Shown: positions 8,829-18,604, numbered from the stretch's first letter. The stretch: DNA of 38,709 nt from Candidatus Methanoperedens sp. (GCA_012026835.1 VEPN01000027.1:1-38709), one strand, 5' to 3'. Translations and numbers: made by a program. Notes: generated from the letters alone by a model not told the origin.

Positions 8829-10498
8829 ATATTTTTATAACCGGTGCAACAGGCTTTATAGGTAAAATCTTTCTATCGTACTTGCTTCCTGCCATAAAAC
8901 CTGAAGATAGATGCTACTTGCTTGTAAGAAAGGTGGCACGATTTGAAGACAAAAGGATAGTTCAATTGTCAGGGAGTTTAGAAGACATTACCAAATTCGA
9001 GAAGGAAATTTTAAACTGCGAATATGTCTTTCACCTTGCTGGCAATGCCACATATGGAAATGATTTTGATTATGATAAAGTAAATTTCGAACCAACAGTT
9101 CAGATAGTTAATATACTAAAAAACAGCAGGCGTTTGAAAAACTTTATATTCACCAGTACTATCGGGGCAGTTGACAGGACAAAAAACGATGATTGCAAAA
9201 ATCCCCTGAGCGTTCAAAGTGTTCCAAATCCTGTTTCATTATATGGGAAATCAAAATTAAAATCAGAAGAATATATCTTAAAAAGCGGGATTCCTTTCAC
9301 AATAATAAGACCTACGTGGGTTTATGGGAAAAACATGAGAACGAATTCCCATATTAACAAATTCGTATCCATGGTTTATCAAAAAAGCTTCGCTTTAAGA
9401 CTTAACTTTCCGGGCAAGGTATCTTTGATCCACGTTGATGATTTATCAAAAGCGCTGGTGAACTGCCTTGATAATGACAGAATCATCAATAAAATATATT
9501 TTGCCGGGACAGAGGCGCTTTCTATAGGAGATATTTTTAGTATTATTTATAAAAAAATCAATAATGAAGAAGCTGTCAAAATTAATGTCCCCAGATTCCA
9601 TTTTATTATGAAAAGGGCTCACAGCAGAATCCCTTTAACAGTTTCACTTCTTTTTTTAGATTATTTACTGGCTAAAGACGAAAACTTCCACAATGATTTC
9701 AATCTTAAAGAAATAAAGGTTTTGTCCGAAAGCGTGGATGATGTTATTTCTACAAACATCAATAACGGATTCTGGATAATTACCGGAGCAAACAGTGGAA
9801 TCGGACATGAGCTTGCAAAAAAATTAGATGCCCTGAATAAGAAGCTGATCCTGATAGATAAAGATACAGGTAATCTTGATTCGTTTAAGGAACACCTTAT
9901 TTTAAAAGCGGATTTAAGCAATTTCAATGAACTGGTTGAATTATCAAATACAATAGATCAATATAAAATATTTTGTTTAATCAATAATGCAGGAGTGGGA
10001 TTCAGGGGTTCTTTAAAAGAGATAAGCGTGGAAAAAATTAAAAAAACTGTTGACGTTAATGTCTGCTATCCTGTTATTTTTACCAAATTATTGCTTGATA
10101 AATTGATGAGGGATGAAAGTATCATCGTAAATATCGCAAGCAGTATAGCATATAACCCGTTGCCTTATATGTCCATATATTCGTCCTCAAAAGCTTTTAT
10201 ATCCAACTGGTCGGAGTCACTTTCTTATGAACTGAAAGGTTCGAACAGGGTGATTACTATTTCACCATCTGGGACTTACACGAATTTTCAAAAAAATGCT
10301 GGCGTAAAAGTGGTTGGTAATGGTGAAGGGTTGTTATCACCAGATTATGTTGCAGATAGTATCATTAGAGCCGTCTCTGGAAAAAAGGATATTATTATCT
10401 TAGGTTTTAAGACCAGAATGCTGCTTATGTTTTCAAAATTTCTGCCCAGAAAAATGAATGTCCATTTATGGGGTAAATTATTTGAAAATCTTAGATAA
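8825..10498 (+). CDS. Fused double short-chain dehydrogenase
   Basis: This 557-residue protein joins two Rossmann enzymes. Residues 1 to about 310 are an extended SDR (epimerase/dehydratase type), with GATGFIG at 7-13 and catalytic Y140-x3-K144. Residues about 315-557 are a classical SDR, with GANSGIG at 321-327, NNAG at 387-390, a serine strand NIASS and Y452-x3-K456. Both active sites look complete. The fusion suggests two successive redox or epimerisation steps on one nucleotide-sugar or lipid substrate. It overlaps the preceding radical SAM gene by four bases, and the following methyltransferase may begin within its last codons. I do not recognise a named family with this exact order, so the substrate is unknown. 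Confidence 0.87.
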   Translation: MNIFITGATGFIGKIFLSYLLPAIKPEDRCYLLVRKVARFEDKRIVQLSGSLEDITKFEKEILNCEYVFHLAGNATYGNDFDYDKVNFEPTVQIVNILKNSRRLKNFIFTSTIGAVDRTKNDDCKNPLSVQSVPNPVSLYGKSKLKSEEYILKSGIPFTIIRPTWVYGKNMRTNSHINKFVSMVYQKSFALRLNFPGKVSLIHVDDLSKALVNCLDNDRIINKIYFAGTEALSIGDIFSIIYKKINNEEAVKINVPRFHFIMKRAHSRIPLTVSLLFLDYLLAKDENFHNDFNLKEIKVLSESVDDVISTNINNGFWIITGANSGIGHELAKKLDALNKKLILIDKDTGNLDSFKEHLILKADLSNFNELVELSNTIDQYKIFCLINNAGVGFRGSLKEISVEKIKKTVDVNVCYPVIFTKLLLDKLMRDESIIVNIASSIAYNPLPYMSIYSSSKAFISNWSESLSYELKGSNRVITISPSGTYTNFQKNAGVKVVGNGEGLLSPDYVADSIIRAVSGKKDIIILGFKTRMLLMFSKFLPRKMNVHLWGKLFENLR

Positions 10499-11405
10499 AA
10501 CTTGTTTTATCTGTGGAAGTAAAATATTTGCCACTAGCTTGCAGGGTGATTATATTAAGTGCGTAGCCTGCGGTCATGAAACAATCAAAAACTATAAGCA
10601 CCAGTCATTTATTATAAATGAGATCCTTTCAGTGGAAGGTATAAATAAACAGGGATTACTTGACAAATTCAAGCAAAAAGTCCTCAAAAAATGTACTGTT
10701 ACAAACGACTTTCTGTTAGATGTGGGTTCAGCCAGTGGAAAATTCCTTTACCATAATAAATCATTTTTTAAAAGATGTGCAGGAATTGAAGTTACCGAGG
10801 AATGTATTTCCTTTGCAAAAAATCATCTGGGTCTGGAGATAGTAAAAGACATTTCAGAAGTCACCAATAATATTTCGGTTGCAACATTCTGGCATTCACT
10901 TGAGCATATGTCTGATGAAAACATTCAAAAAATTCTGGATGTTATCAATAGTAAATCCTCAGATGATACAAGAGTTATTATTTCTGTGCCCAATAATGAA
11001 TCTTTACAGTATGCCTTATTTGGTGACAGGTATGCTTATTATGACCTGCAAAGCCACATTCACCAGTTTTCAGTGAAATCGCTGGATAAATTAATGGAAA
11101 AATATGGTTTTGAAAAACAATGTAATTTCTATTCATTTCCTTATTCTTCCTTTGGATATTTACAGGGATTTGTTAATCTGGTTAATCCGATTCATAATTA
11201 TTTGTATTACAGGAAAAAAAGAGGACAGACTTTCACTAAGAGCAAAGGAAAAATTTTGTTTCTTGACATATATAATTTTTTGTTTTTACTATTATTTATT
11301 TTACCATCACTATTATTTAGCATTCATGACCTTATCCATTTAGATAAAGGAAGCGTTATCACTGCATGCTACAAAAAGAAAATTACAAATAAACAAGTTT
11401 ATTAG
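10458..11405 (+). CDS. Zinc-ribbon-containing SAM-dependent methyltransferase
   Basis: The protein has an N-terminal zinc-ribbon-like segment (CFICG ... CVACGH, cysteine pairs at about 16/19 and 35/38). A class I methyltransferase core follows, with the SAM-binding motif LLDVGSASGKF and the acidic IEVTE strand end. HSLEHM and a late VPNNESL strand follow, as in sugar C-methyltransferase-like proteins. A hydrophobic stretch near residues 275-295 suggests membrane attachment. The ATG at 10458 overlaps the previous gene by 41 bases. A TTG at 10482, just before the zinc ribbon, is an alternative start. Methylation of a sugar or lipid in this island is the likely role; the acceptor is unknown. Confidence 0.82.
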   Translation: MSIYGVNYLKILDKTCFICGSKIFATSLQGDYIKCVACGHETIKNYKHQSFIINEILSVEGINKQGLLDKFKQKVLKKCTVTNDFLLDVGSASGKFLYHNKSFFKRCAGIEVTEECISFAKNHLGLEIVKDISEVTNNISVATFWHSLEHMSDENIQKILDVINSKSSDDTRVIISVPNNESLQYALFGDRYAYYDLQSHIHQFSVKSLDKLMEKYGFEKQCNFYSFPYSSFGYLQGFVNLVNPIHNYLYYRKKRGQTFTKSKGKILFLDIYNFLFLLLFILPSLLFSIHDLIHLDKGSVITACYKKKITNKQVY

Positions 11406-11538
11406 GGCTGATAACCAGATAGTAAAACAGATTGTTATAAAAATTGTTATAATGATGAAGTATAAAGGTTGCAAAATATACCCATAATAGTGCCTGATAA
11501 AAAAGTCTTAAACAACTTTTATGCTTCAGGAGAGAAAA

Positions 11539-12372
11539 ATGAGGACAGTTGGACAATTTAAACAAAAAACGAAACCAGAACTGATCTTTCAAAAAGAGGA
11601 GACTTTCCATGATACCTGGGCTGAATCAATAAACATTGATGAAGTCATAGTTGATGGATTTTTTGAAGCTTACACTTCCCCCGAAAACCGGATGATTCTG
11701 AGCGTATTAGGTGATATAAAAGGCAAAAAGATACTTGAGCTGGGCTGTGGTGCAGGGGAAGCATCCGTATATTTTGCAAGGAAAGGCGCTGATGTAACCG
11801 CAGCCGACATTTCAAGCGGGATGCTTGAAGTTGTCCAGAAGGTAGCAGAAAAATACAATGTTTCACTGCAAACAACAAAATGTTACTCGCATAAGATATA
11901 TTTTGAAGACGAATCTTTTGATATAGTTTATGCAGCAAATCTATTGCACCATGTTGATATTGAGAGTACGGTAGTAGAGGTCCACAGGGTTTTAAAAAAG
12001 GGTGGTATTTTTGTATCATGGGATCCGCTGGCACATAATCCTGCTATTAATGTATACAGGCGGATAGCTACGAAAGTGAGAACGCAAGACGAACATCCTC
12101 TTAAAATGAACGATTTAAAAATATTTAAAAAATACTTTTCTCGTGTTGAATCAGATGCTACATGGTTTTTTACGCTCTGGATTTTCATTAAATTTTATTT
12201 CATTGATAGAATTAATCCAAATAAAGAGAGATACTGGAAAAAAATTTTGATAGAACATAAGAAACTCGAAAAAATGTATAAGAGCCTGGATAAAATAGAT
12301 ACACTATTCTTTAAGTTATTTCCATTTATGAAAAAATATTGTTGGAATATCATAATTTTTAGCTATAAATAA
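11539..12372 (+). CDS. Class I SAM-dependent methyltransferase
   Basis: This about 277-residue methyltransferase has a clear SAM motif ILELGCGAGEASVYFA, the acidic second strand TAADISSGML, a post-motif NLLHHVD and the VLKKGGIFV strand. These match the UbiE/Methyltransf_11 type. I chose the ATG at 11539 because AGGAGAG lies five bases before it. An in-frame ATG at 11521 has no such site. The C-terminal 80 residues are basic and aromatic, with a hydrophobic WIFIKFYFI stretch, so the enzyme may act at the membrane. It lies 133 bases after the previous methyltransferase and 32 bases before a membrane protein gene. Confidence 0.85.
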   Translation: MRTVGQFKQKTKPELIFQKEETFHDTWAESINIDEVIVDGFFEAYTSPENRMILSVLGDIKGKKILELGCGAGEASVYFARKGADVTAADISSGMLEVVQKVAEKYNVSLQTTKCYSHKIYFEDESFDIVYAANLLHHVDIESTVVEVHRVLKKGGIFVSWDPLAHNPAINVYRRIATKVRTQDEHPLKMNDLKIFKKYFSRVESDATWFFTLWIFIKFYFIDRINPNKERYWKKILIEHKKLEKMYKSLDKIDTLFFKLFPFMKKYCWNIIIFSYK

Positions 12373-12403
12373 GCATCAGTTTTCTTGGGAAAACATTTAG
12401 GAT

Positions 12404-13387
12404 ATGAATCGTAAGATAAAGTCTGCCATAGGAATAGGTATAAGTGTTGTATTAATCTGGTTAGTTTTCAAAGGAACCAACTGGAGTGAATTCATAAGAG
12501 TAATCCAGAACATAAATTACTTTGTTCTTATTGCGGCGATGATCATACTAATATCAAGCGTCTGGATTCGGGCCATTCGATGGCGGATTTTAATCAGCAA
12601 TGTGGGTAATGTCAGTACAAAAGACTTATACAAGGTTAATATGGTGGGATTTATGGGAAATAATATTTTGCCTTTCAAGATGGGAGAATTGCTTCGTGCA
12701 TATGTGATTTCAAAGAAACAGAATATTATTTTTACAGGGGCGCTCACTTCTTTAATAGTTGAAAGAATAGTGGATTTGATTTCATTTATATTAATCGTAA
12801 GTGGTATTTTGTTAATATTTCCTATAACTGACTGGGCACGAAAAACAGCAATTATAGGATTTTTAATTGTAATTTGTTTCTTCATTTTTTCATTGGTTTT
12901 AATTAAATATAATTCCAAATTTGAAACCTGGTATCTCAAAAAACAGAAGCAACTTATTGCAAAAGACAAGGAAACAATGTCAAATCATTTTGTGGGATTT
13001 TGCCGGGGAATAAAATCCTTATGGCAGAATCCAAAACCATTACAAACGGTCTTCCTGTCTTTATTGATATGGGTTATGTATTTTATATTTACTATCTTAT
13101 CAATCTACTCTTTTAATTTCGATTTAAGCTTTTTGGATATTATGAAGGCAGGAATATTAGTTCTTTCTTTCGTTACTCTGGCTGTTATTGTCCCATCCGC
13201 TCCCGGCTACATCGGAACATATCAGGCCGCAACAATAGCAGCATTACAAGTAGTTTATATTAACATAGATGCAGCCCGGGCATTTGCGATAATGTACCAT
13301 CTTGCACAGTACATACCATTGACTTTTATCGGCTTATACTATTTTTTTAAACTAAACCTGCATATTGCTGATCTGGATAAGGTCTAA
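12404..13387 (+). CDS. LPG-synthase-TM/UPF0104-type membrane protein
   Basis: This 327-residue integral membrane protein belongs to the lysylphosphatidylglycerol-synthase transmembrane/UPF0104 family. It has about eight hydrophobic segments, the SVWIRAIRWRIL loop near residue 50, the NNILPFKMGELLRAYVISKK region, LIVERIVDL and the late PSAPGYIGTYQAA motif. Relatives are proposed to move or process lipid-linked glycans; AglD-type enzymes carry this domain fused to a glycosyltransferase. Here the domain stands alone. It ends the plus-strand run and converges on gmd with only 13 bases between the two stops. Confidence 0.87.
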   Translation: MNRKIKSAIGIGISVVLIWLVFKGTNWSEFIRVIQNINYFVLIAAMIILISSVWIRAIRWRILISNVGNVSTKDLYKVNMVGFMGNNILPFKMGELLRAYVISKKQNIIFTGALTSLIVERIVDLISFILIVSGILLIFPITDWARKTAIIGFLIVICFFIFSLVLIKYNSKFETWYLKKQKQLIAKDKETMSNHFVGFCRGIKSLWQNPKPLQTVFLSLLIWVMYFIFTILSIYSFNFDLSFLDIMKAGILVLSFVTLAVIVPSAPGYIGTYQAATIAALQVVYINIDAARAFAIMYHLAQYIPLTFIGLYYFFKLNLHIADLDKV

Positions 13388-13400
13388 GTCAAATTAAAGA

Positions 13401-14435
13401 TTATAATTTTTTCAAATCTCCTTCCACCATAATCTTTACCATCTCTTCAAACCTTACCTTGGCCTCCCAGCCCAACTTATCCCTGGCTTTAGAAGGGTCC
13501 CCTAACAGTATATCAACCTCAGTCGGCCTGAAATAACGCGGATCGATCTCTATTAAAATATTGCCGTTCGCCGAATTTACACCCACCTCATCCGCACCTG
13601 TTCCTTTCCACTTAATCTCAATCCCTGCTTCCTTAAACGCAAGTTCTGCGAATTCTCTCACTGAATGTGTTTCCCCGGTTGCAATCACATAATCTTCAGG
13701 TTCATCATGCTGAAGCATCAGCCACATAGCTTCCACATAATCCCCTGCATAACCCCAGTCCCTCTTGGCATCCAGATTGCCCAGATATAGTTTTTTCTGC
13801 AGACCTTTTTTTATCCTTGCCACAGCCATACTTATCTTTCTCGTTACGAATGTCTCACCCCGGATAGGGGATTCGTGGTTGAACAGTATCCCATTGCATG
13901 CGAACATATCATAGGCCTCACGGTAGTTTATGGTAATCCAGTAGGCATACAACTTTGCCGCTCCATACGGACTTCTTGGATAGAAAGGCGTAGTCTCCTT
14001 CTGGGGAATCTCCTGGGCTTTCCCATATAGTTCGCTTGTGGATGCCTGATAGAACCTTGTTCTTTTCTCAAGCCCCAGGATGCGTATGGCCTCAAGGAGT
14101 CTTAAGGTTCCGAGGGCATCTGAATTAGCCGTATACTCAGGAGTTTCGAAAGAAACCTGTACGTGGCTCTGGGCAGCAAGATTGTATATTTCATCAGGTT
14201 GCGTTTCCTGGATAATCCTGATAAGATTTGTTGAATCAGTCAAATCCCCATAATGTAAAAAGAAATTCACATTCCTGTCGTGCGGGTCCTTGTATAAATG
14301 GTCGATCCGTTCTGTATTGAATGAGGAAGAACGGCGCTTTATCCCATGTACGATATATCCTTTATTCAGGAGGAACTCTGCAAGGTATGCACCGTCCTGT
14401 CCTGTAATTCCTGTTATCAGGGCTGTTTTAGTCAT
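13401..14435 (-). CDS. gmd: GDP-mannose 4,6-dehydratase
   Basis: This enzyme converts GDP-mannose to GDP-4-keto-6-deoxymannose, the precursor of GDP-fucose, GDP-rhamnose and GDP-perosamine. The N-terminus [20 protein letters not shown], the [18 protein letters not shown] loop, [11 protein letters not shown] with the catalytic tyrosine and lysine, and [17 protein letters not shown] are diagnostic. I place the start at the ATG at 14435 (344 residues), where GTGAG precedes it. The upstream in-frame ATG at 14462 would add nine residues that the family lacks. It is transcribed alone on the minus strand, and the following reductase or aminotransferase is not in the window. Confidence 0.96.
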   Translation of the reverse strand: MTKTALITGITGQDGAYLAEFLLNKGYIVHGIKRRSSSFNTERIDHLYKDPHDRNVNFFLHYGDLTDSTNLIRIIQETQPDEIYNLAAQSHVQVSFETPEYTANSDALGTLRLLEAIRILGLEKRTRFYQASTSELYGKAQEIPQKETTPFYPRSPYGAAKLYAYWITINYREAYDMFACNGILFNHESPIRGETFVTRKISMAVARIKKGLQKKLYLGNLDAKRDWGYAGDYVEAMWLMLQHDEPEDYVIATGETHSVREFAELAFKEAGIEIKWKGTGADEVGVNSANGNILIEIDPRYFRPTEVDILLGDPSKARDKLGWEAKVRFEEMVKIMVEGDLKKL

Positions 14436-14598
14436 ATTTATCTCACATTGGTGGTTTTGCATTATGCTTATTTATGTAATCATTAATAATAGTTCGCTGA
14501 TAGGTATTATAATTGGATCCGACTTACTGGAACCAATACTCACATGTAACTTAAAAAAGTTTTGATGGATTCGAAATTCATTCGCCGCAAACAAAAAG

Positions 14599-14608
14599 TT
14601 ATTATATA
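14599..14608 (+). promoter_or_regulatory. Candidate TATA box for metK
   Basis: TTATTATATA lies about 45 bases before the chosen start at 14650. It predicts transcription from near 14630 and a leader of about 20 bases containing the AGAGGT ribosome-binding site. Confidence 0.5.
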
Positions 14609-14649
14609 CAAAATGGCATCAATTGAATAAAACCTATAGAGGTAATTTA

Positions 14650-15846
14650 ATGGCGAGAAACATCCGCGTCGAAAAACTTACACAAACTCCTATTGAGAAA
14701 CAGGAAATTGAAATAGTGGAAAGAAAAGGGGTCGGCCACCCGGATAGTATGGCAGATGGCTTTGCTGAGGCCGTAAGCCATGCATTGTGCAACGAATATA
14801 TAAGAAAATGCGGAACTGTGCTACATCATAACACTGACCAGGTGGAAGTCGTTGCGGGGCGTTCCTGTCCTGAATACAGGGGGGGGGAATTGATTTCACC
14901 AATATATGTGCTTCTTGTGGGAAGGGCGACAAAAGAATTCAAGGATATCAAGATCCCGACAGATACAACGGCAGTAAAAGCTGCAAAGCAATACCTGAAA
15001 GATACCCTTCCTGACATCGATCCTGAACACGATATTATCATAGACTGCAAACTCGGCGTGGGCTCAACTGATCTCCAGAGCGTTTTCAAACGCGGGAGAG
15101 CCCCTATGTCCAATGACACCTCTTTTGGCGTCGGGCATGCACCCTTTTCGGAAACCGAGCAGATTGTATATAATACCGAACGGCAGATGGTTTTGAATTT
15201 CAAGAAGGATATGCCTGCCATCGGAACGGATATTAAGGTTATGGGCATGAGGGCAAGTGACAAAATAACCCTCACGGTGGCCTGCGCTATGATAGGGAAA
15301 CACATTGACGACCAGGCGCATTATTTTTCCATAAAAGAAGAACTCAAGAACAAGATCTGCGACCTTGCAATGGAATATACGGACCGCGAAGTGGAAGTAT
15401 TCGTTAACACCGGCGATGACGAAAAAACAGGGTGCGTTTATCTGACAGTTACAGGCACTTCTGCCGAGATGGGAGACGACGGTTCGGTAGGACGCGGGAA
15501 CAGGTGCAACGGCCTGATCACGCCAAACAGGCCCATGAGTATGGAAGCCACAAGCGGCAAGAACCCGATAAACCATGTTGGCAAGCTGTATAACCTTCTC
15601 TCGAATAAAATAGCCAATGATATTGCAGATAACGTACCTGGAATTGAAGACGTTTATATCCGTATTCTCTCGCAAATCGGGCATCCCATTGACCAGCCGT
15701 TGATTGCAAGCGCACAGGTGATACCGCAAGATGGTGCGAACATGAAAGTAATAAAGTCGGAGTCAGAAGCCATCATTGATAAATGGCTGGCTGATGTCAC
15801 AAAGGTCACCGAGATGATAGCCAGGGGAGAACTGGAAACCTTTTAA
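14650..15846 (+). CDS. metK: S-adenosylmethionine synthetase, archaeal type
   Basis: This enzyme makes S-adenosylmethionine from methionine and ATP and supplies the methyltransferases and the radical SAM enzyme of the island. The 398 residues match the archaeal AdoMet synthetase family, which is very divergent from the bacterial one: [18 protein letters not shown] near the N-terminus, [14 protein letters not shown], and the C-terminal GQ(S)-like stretch [11 protein letters not shown] start at the ATG at 14650, because AGAGGT lies just upstream and the protein then begins [14 protein letters not shown] at 14623 would sit ahead of the predicted transcription start. A run of nine G (14879-14887) lies in the gene, but the frame stays open across it. 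The 3' end overlaps the convergent yjbQ stop by four bases. Confidence 0.95.
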   Translation: MARNIRVEKLTQTPIEKQEIEIVERKGVGHPDSMADGFAEAVSHALCNEYIRKCGTVLHHNTDQVEVVAGRSCPEYRGGELISPIYVLLVGRATKEFKDIKIPTDTTAVKAAKQYLKDTLPDIDPEHDIIIDCKLGVGSTDLQSVFKRGRAPMSNDTSFGVGHAPFSETEQIVYNTERQMVLNFKKDMPAIGTDIKVMGMRASDKITLTVACAMIGKHIDDQAHYFSIKEELKNKICDLAMEYTDREVEVFVNTGDDEKTGCVYLTVTGTSAEMGDDGSVGRGNRCNGLITPNRPMSMEATSGKNPINHVGKLYNLLSNKIANDIADNVPGIEDVYIRILSQIGHPIDQPLIASAQVIPQDGANMKVIKSESEAIIDKWLADVTKVTEMIARGELETF

Positions 15847-16250
15847 CTCCCTATTATTTTTACATTTACTGTGCGGTTTCTCGGGCCATCAAGCTCGACA
15901 AAGAATATGCTCTGCCATGTCCCAAGGATAAGGTGACCGCCTTCTATCGGTATAGACTCGCTTGTGCCAAGAAGGACAGCGCGCAGGTGAGAATGGGCGT
16001 TATGGTCTATCTGGTTATGGGCATAGCTTCTGTCTTCAGGGATAAGTGCCTCCAGCATTCCCAGTATATCTTTTTTTAATCCCCTCTCATTCTCGTTGAT
16101 GATTATCCCGCATGTGGTGTGGCGGGTGGATATGACGCAGAGCCCGTTCTCTGTTCTGCTTTCCTTTACTATTGCTCTCACGCGGTCGGTAATATCAACA
16201 AGTTCACTCCTGCTTGATGTTTGTATATCCATAACTGCGTCCAGTTTCAT
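15843..16250 (-). CDS. YjbQ/UPF0047 family protein
   Basis: This 135-residue protein is a full-length UPF0047 (YjbQ) member. It shows the conserved STRHTTCGIIINENE stretch (40-55), a histidine/aspartate cluster YAHNQIDHNAHSHLRA (about 75-90), and the end GTWQSIFFVELDGPRNR. Family members form trimers with a buried metal or anion site, and some have weak thiamine-phosphate synthase activity; the physiological role is unsettled. It is the third gene of a minus-strand set, three bases after the RuBisCO stop. A link to nucleotide or phosphate metabolism is possible but unproven. Confidence 0.9.
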   Translation of the reverse strand: MKLDAVMDIQTSSRSELVDITDRVRAIVKESRTENGLCVISTRHTTCGIIINENERGLKKDILGMLEALIPEDRSYAHNQIDHNAHSHLRAVLLGTSESIPIEGGHLILGTWQSIFFVELDGPRNRTVNVKIIGS

Positions 16251-16253
16251 TTC

Positions 16254-17546
16254 TCATTTAGGCTTCAGATCTCCCCATTTATTGAGGGCCTGCTGCAATT
16301 CTCGATGTGTTTGTGCAAACTCTTTGATATCTGTTCCTTCCATTGTGGCTTCTATCGCCTGCATGACGGCCTTTGCGCCAGGACGTGTCCCGTCCGGATG
16401 CCCGTGAATGCCGCCGCTTACAAGTAGTGTGCAGTTATTTCCAAGTATACGCATTACTGAAGGAACGAGCCCGGGATGGAGGCCGCCTGAAGAAACAGGA
16501 AGCACCGGCTTTATCGATCCCCAATCCTGGGCAAGTACGGAGCCGGGTTCCACATGCGAATCCCTCAGCATATTTGCAATACCGACGACTTCTTTTTTCG
16601 TGCCCACCAGTTTTCCGACCGCCGTGCCTGTATGGATTTCATCTACCCCAATCAATCTCATTATCTTGGCCAGAAAGTACATCGATATGCCGTGCCTGGG
16701 ATTGCGGTCAAATGCTGCATGCATGGCCCTGTGTGCATGTATTGCTATGCCAAGGTCGCTGCACTCTTCACGCATCGTCTGGACCGATGCTGTGCCGCAG
16801 GTAACTACATCGATCATGGCAAGCCTGAATCCATAATCATGGAGGAATTTCACCTTACGTATCATTTCCTTTGTTTCACCTGTGATGTTCAGCAGTGCGT
16901 CTTTCTGTTCTCCTGTCTCCTTTTCGGCTCTGTCCCGCAATTTTGCCATCCTCTCCACCCGGTCTTCAAAGCGGTTGAATGTTGTTGAGGTCAGGTTCTC
17001 ATCGTCCTTCACAAGATCAAATCCCCCCATCCAGGTTTCGTAAGCGATTTCTGCATGTTCTTGCGCGCTGAACCCTATTTTAGGCTTTGGGACGGCACCT
17101 GTTATCGGTCTTTTTTCAACTTTCAGGATAGACCTTATGCCCCGGATACCCAAACCAGGCCCTTTGTAACTTCGTATATAACTTTCCGGAAGAGAAGCAT
17201 CTATCAGTCTCAGGTTTTTTAGGGCTTTCATGCCAAAGATATTGCCAGCTATGCCGCTTAATAACTGCGGCGCATTACCGGGCTCCCAGAGGTCGATTGG
17301 ATAGGCCACTTTTACATAACTGCCTTTCACTTCAAACGCCCGTGCCTTGATCCTTTCCACCCTCTCAGGAAGTTTGTGGAGGGTGGTCCAGGTTCCGGCC
17401 GAACTTTCAGAGGCGATCCTCCCGATAGCTTCTTTGGGACTGATCCCTTTTGCGGGCTCAAAATAGTACAGACATATCAGGTCGTCTTTTGCAGGCGCAT
17501 AATCAAAATTCACGAATTCATCATACCAGTCAATTCTTTCTCTCAT
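16254..17546 (-). CDS. rbcL: Ribulose-bisphosphate carboxylase large chain, form III
   Basis: This archaeal form III RuBisCO fixes CO2 onto ribulose-1,5-bisphosphate. In archaea that substrate usually arises from AMP via AMP phosphorylase and ribose-1,5-bisphosphate isomerase, neither of which is in the window. Active-site residues are all present: E48 in SESSAGTWT, K154 and K156 in GAVPKPK, the carbamylated K180 with D182/E183 in LVKDDEN, H272/R273, H305, loop-6 K312 in GTAVGKLVG and S352 in SSGGLHPG. The residue after the loop-6 KL is valine, where plant enzymes have glutamate. The 430 residues are normal for form III. It follows the HTH regulator by 18 bases in an apparent operon. Confidence 0.96.
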   Translation of the reverse strand: MRERIDWYDEFVNFDYAPAKDDLICLYYFEPAKGISPKEAIGRIASESSAGTWTTLHKLPERVERIKARAFEVKGSYVKVAYPIDLWEPGNAPQLLSGIAGNIFGMKALKNLRLIDASLPESYIRSYKGPGLGIRGIRSILKVEKRPITGAVPKPKIGFSAQEHAEIAYETWMGGFDLVKDDENLTSTTFNRFEDRVERMAKLRDRAEKETGEQKDALLNITGETKEMIRKVKFLHDYGFRLAMIDVVTCGTASVQTMREECSDLGIAIHAHRAMHAAFDRNPRHGISMYFLAKIMRLIGVDEIHTGTAVGKLVGTKKEVVGIANMLRDSHVEPGSVLAQDWGSIKPVLPVSSGGLHPGLVPSVMRILGNNCTLLVSGGIHGHPDGTRPGAKAVMQAIEATMEGTDIKEFAQTHRELQQALNKWGDLKPK

Positions 17547-17564
17547 TGATACACCGGTTATTCC

Positions 17565-18530
17565 TTATGAGACTTTGATCTTGCGCCTTCTTTCCTGTAA
17601 GAGGTTAATAAAATCATCGGTGTCGTCAAATTTTTTCAGTTCTTTTTCTTCTACAAGCACAGTTCCTTCAATATTTTTCGTTTTGCTTGCACCGTGTATT
17701 ATCAGGAGCGATTGCGTCATGGCCACCTCGGATATGCTACTCATAATGTGGGCCTTTTTTACCATTGTGCTTGTATATTCACCCACCCCTGTCAATATCG
17801 TGGCATTTTGGGACTTGCGGCTTGTTGAAATGGATACAGCGTCAAATGGTGCCTGTGTTGTCGGCAGGACATCGAACCCCATATTTTCAAGGAGTGACAG
17901 AATATCAGTGATACCTCTTTCAGAAGTATCCTGTTTTTGCGTATCTGAATAATTTTTTTCAAATAATCCAACAGCTATTGCAAACCCCCTGTCCATAATC
18001 TCTTCAAGCTTGAGGGCAAGATCAACACTTGCAGCCATTTCGCCCTGCTCGTATTTGCTTATGGTTCTTCTTGAGACGCCAAGCATGGATGCAAGAGCAC
18101 CAAGGGAAATATTTTTCTTTATGCGTTCTTCCTTTAAGCTTGCTCCATCGATATTCACATATAAACCGCCGTGGGCTGCGTATATCAGAGGCGGGACTTC
18201 ATCAATAAAAAAATCATTCAGTGTGCTTATATCAAGGGCCGGTATCCCGAACCTCAGATAAACCACCCCTGCCTCAAGGGAATGATCGCGGGTTTTTTCG
18301 CCTATTACAAGTGGATGGCCATGCAGGTGCTTGGAAAGAAACTGCATTTCTGTGGCTGTCTCTTCATTCAAGCCGTCAATATTAAATAATACCTTGATTA
18401 AAAGCAAGACGTTATCACGCCTGGCTGCAAGGTCAAAACTCCTGGGGCGGATATCGCAGCGTTCTGAAATAATGAACCCTGCCCTGCTTAAAATGGCAAT
18501 AACCCTATTTATAAGCAACTCCTTATTCAT
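17565..18530 (-). CDS. COG1395-type archaeal HTH transcriptional regulator
   Basis: This 321-residue protein resembles the archaeal family annotated as putative HTH-type regulatory protein (COG1395). The N-terminal 120 residues look like a degenerate restriction-endonuclease-type fold (SFDLAARRDNVLLLIKVL at about 31-48). A Cro/C1-type helix-turn-helix occupies about 131-180 (SLGALASMLGVSRRTISKYE), and an about 100-residue C-terminal domain follows. It is the first gene of the regulator-rbcL-yjbQ operon, so it may autoregulate this operon, but targets are unknown. A TATA-like element about 25 bases upstream puts transcription start almost at the ATG, suggesting a leaderless mRNA. Confidence 0.87.
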   Translation of the reverse strand: MNKELLINRVIAILSRAGFIISERCDIRPRSFDLAARRDNVLLLIKVLFNIDGLNEETATEMQFLSKHLHGHPLVIGEKTRDHSLEAGVVYLRFGIPALDISTLNDFFIDEVPPLIYAAHGGLYVNIDGASLKEERIKKNISLGALASMLGVSRRTISKYEQGEMAASVDLALKLEEIMDRGFAIAVGLFEKNYSDTQKQDTSERGITDILSLLENMGFDVLPTTQAPFDAVSISTSRKSQNATILTGVGEYTSTMVKKAHIMSSISEVAMTQSLLIIHGASKTKNIEGTVLVEEKELKKFDDTDDFINLLQERRRKIKVS

Positions 18531-18550
18531 AAAAATTGATTGTTTCTGCT

Positions 18551-18562
18551 TCTATATAAATA
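18551..18562. promoter_or_regulatory. Shared TATA element between divergent genes
   Basis: The TATATAAATA element lies between the divergent regulator (start 18530) and tiaS (start 18605). Read on the plus strand it fits a start near 18585, about 20 bases before tiaS. Read on the minus strand (TATTTATATA) it fits a start near 18530, at the regulator ATG. One element may therefore serve both directions, or there may be two overlapping ones. Confidence 0.45.
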
Positions 18563-18604
18563 CCTATGATGCTATTTACATGTAAAAATGAACAGGGCAT
18601 TTAA

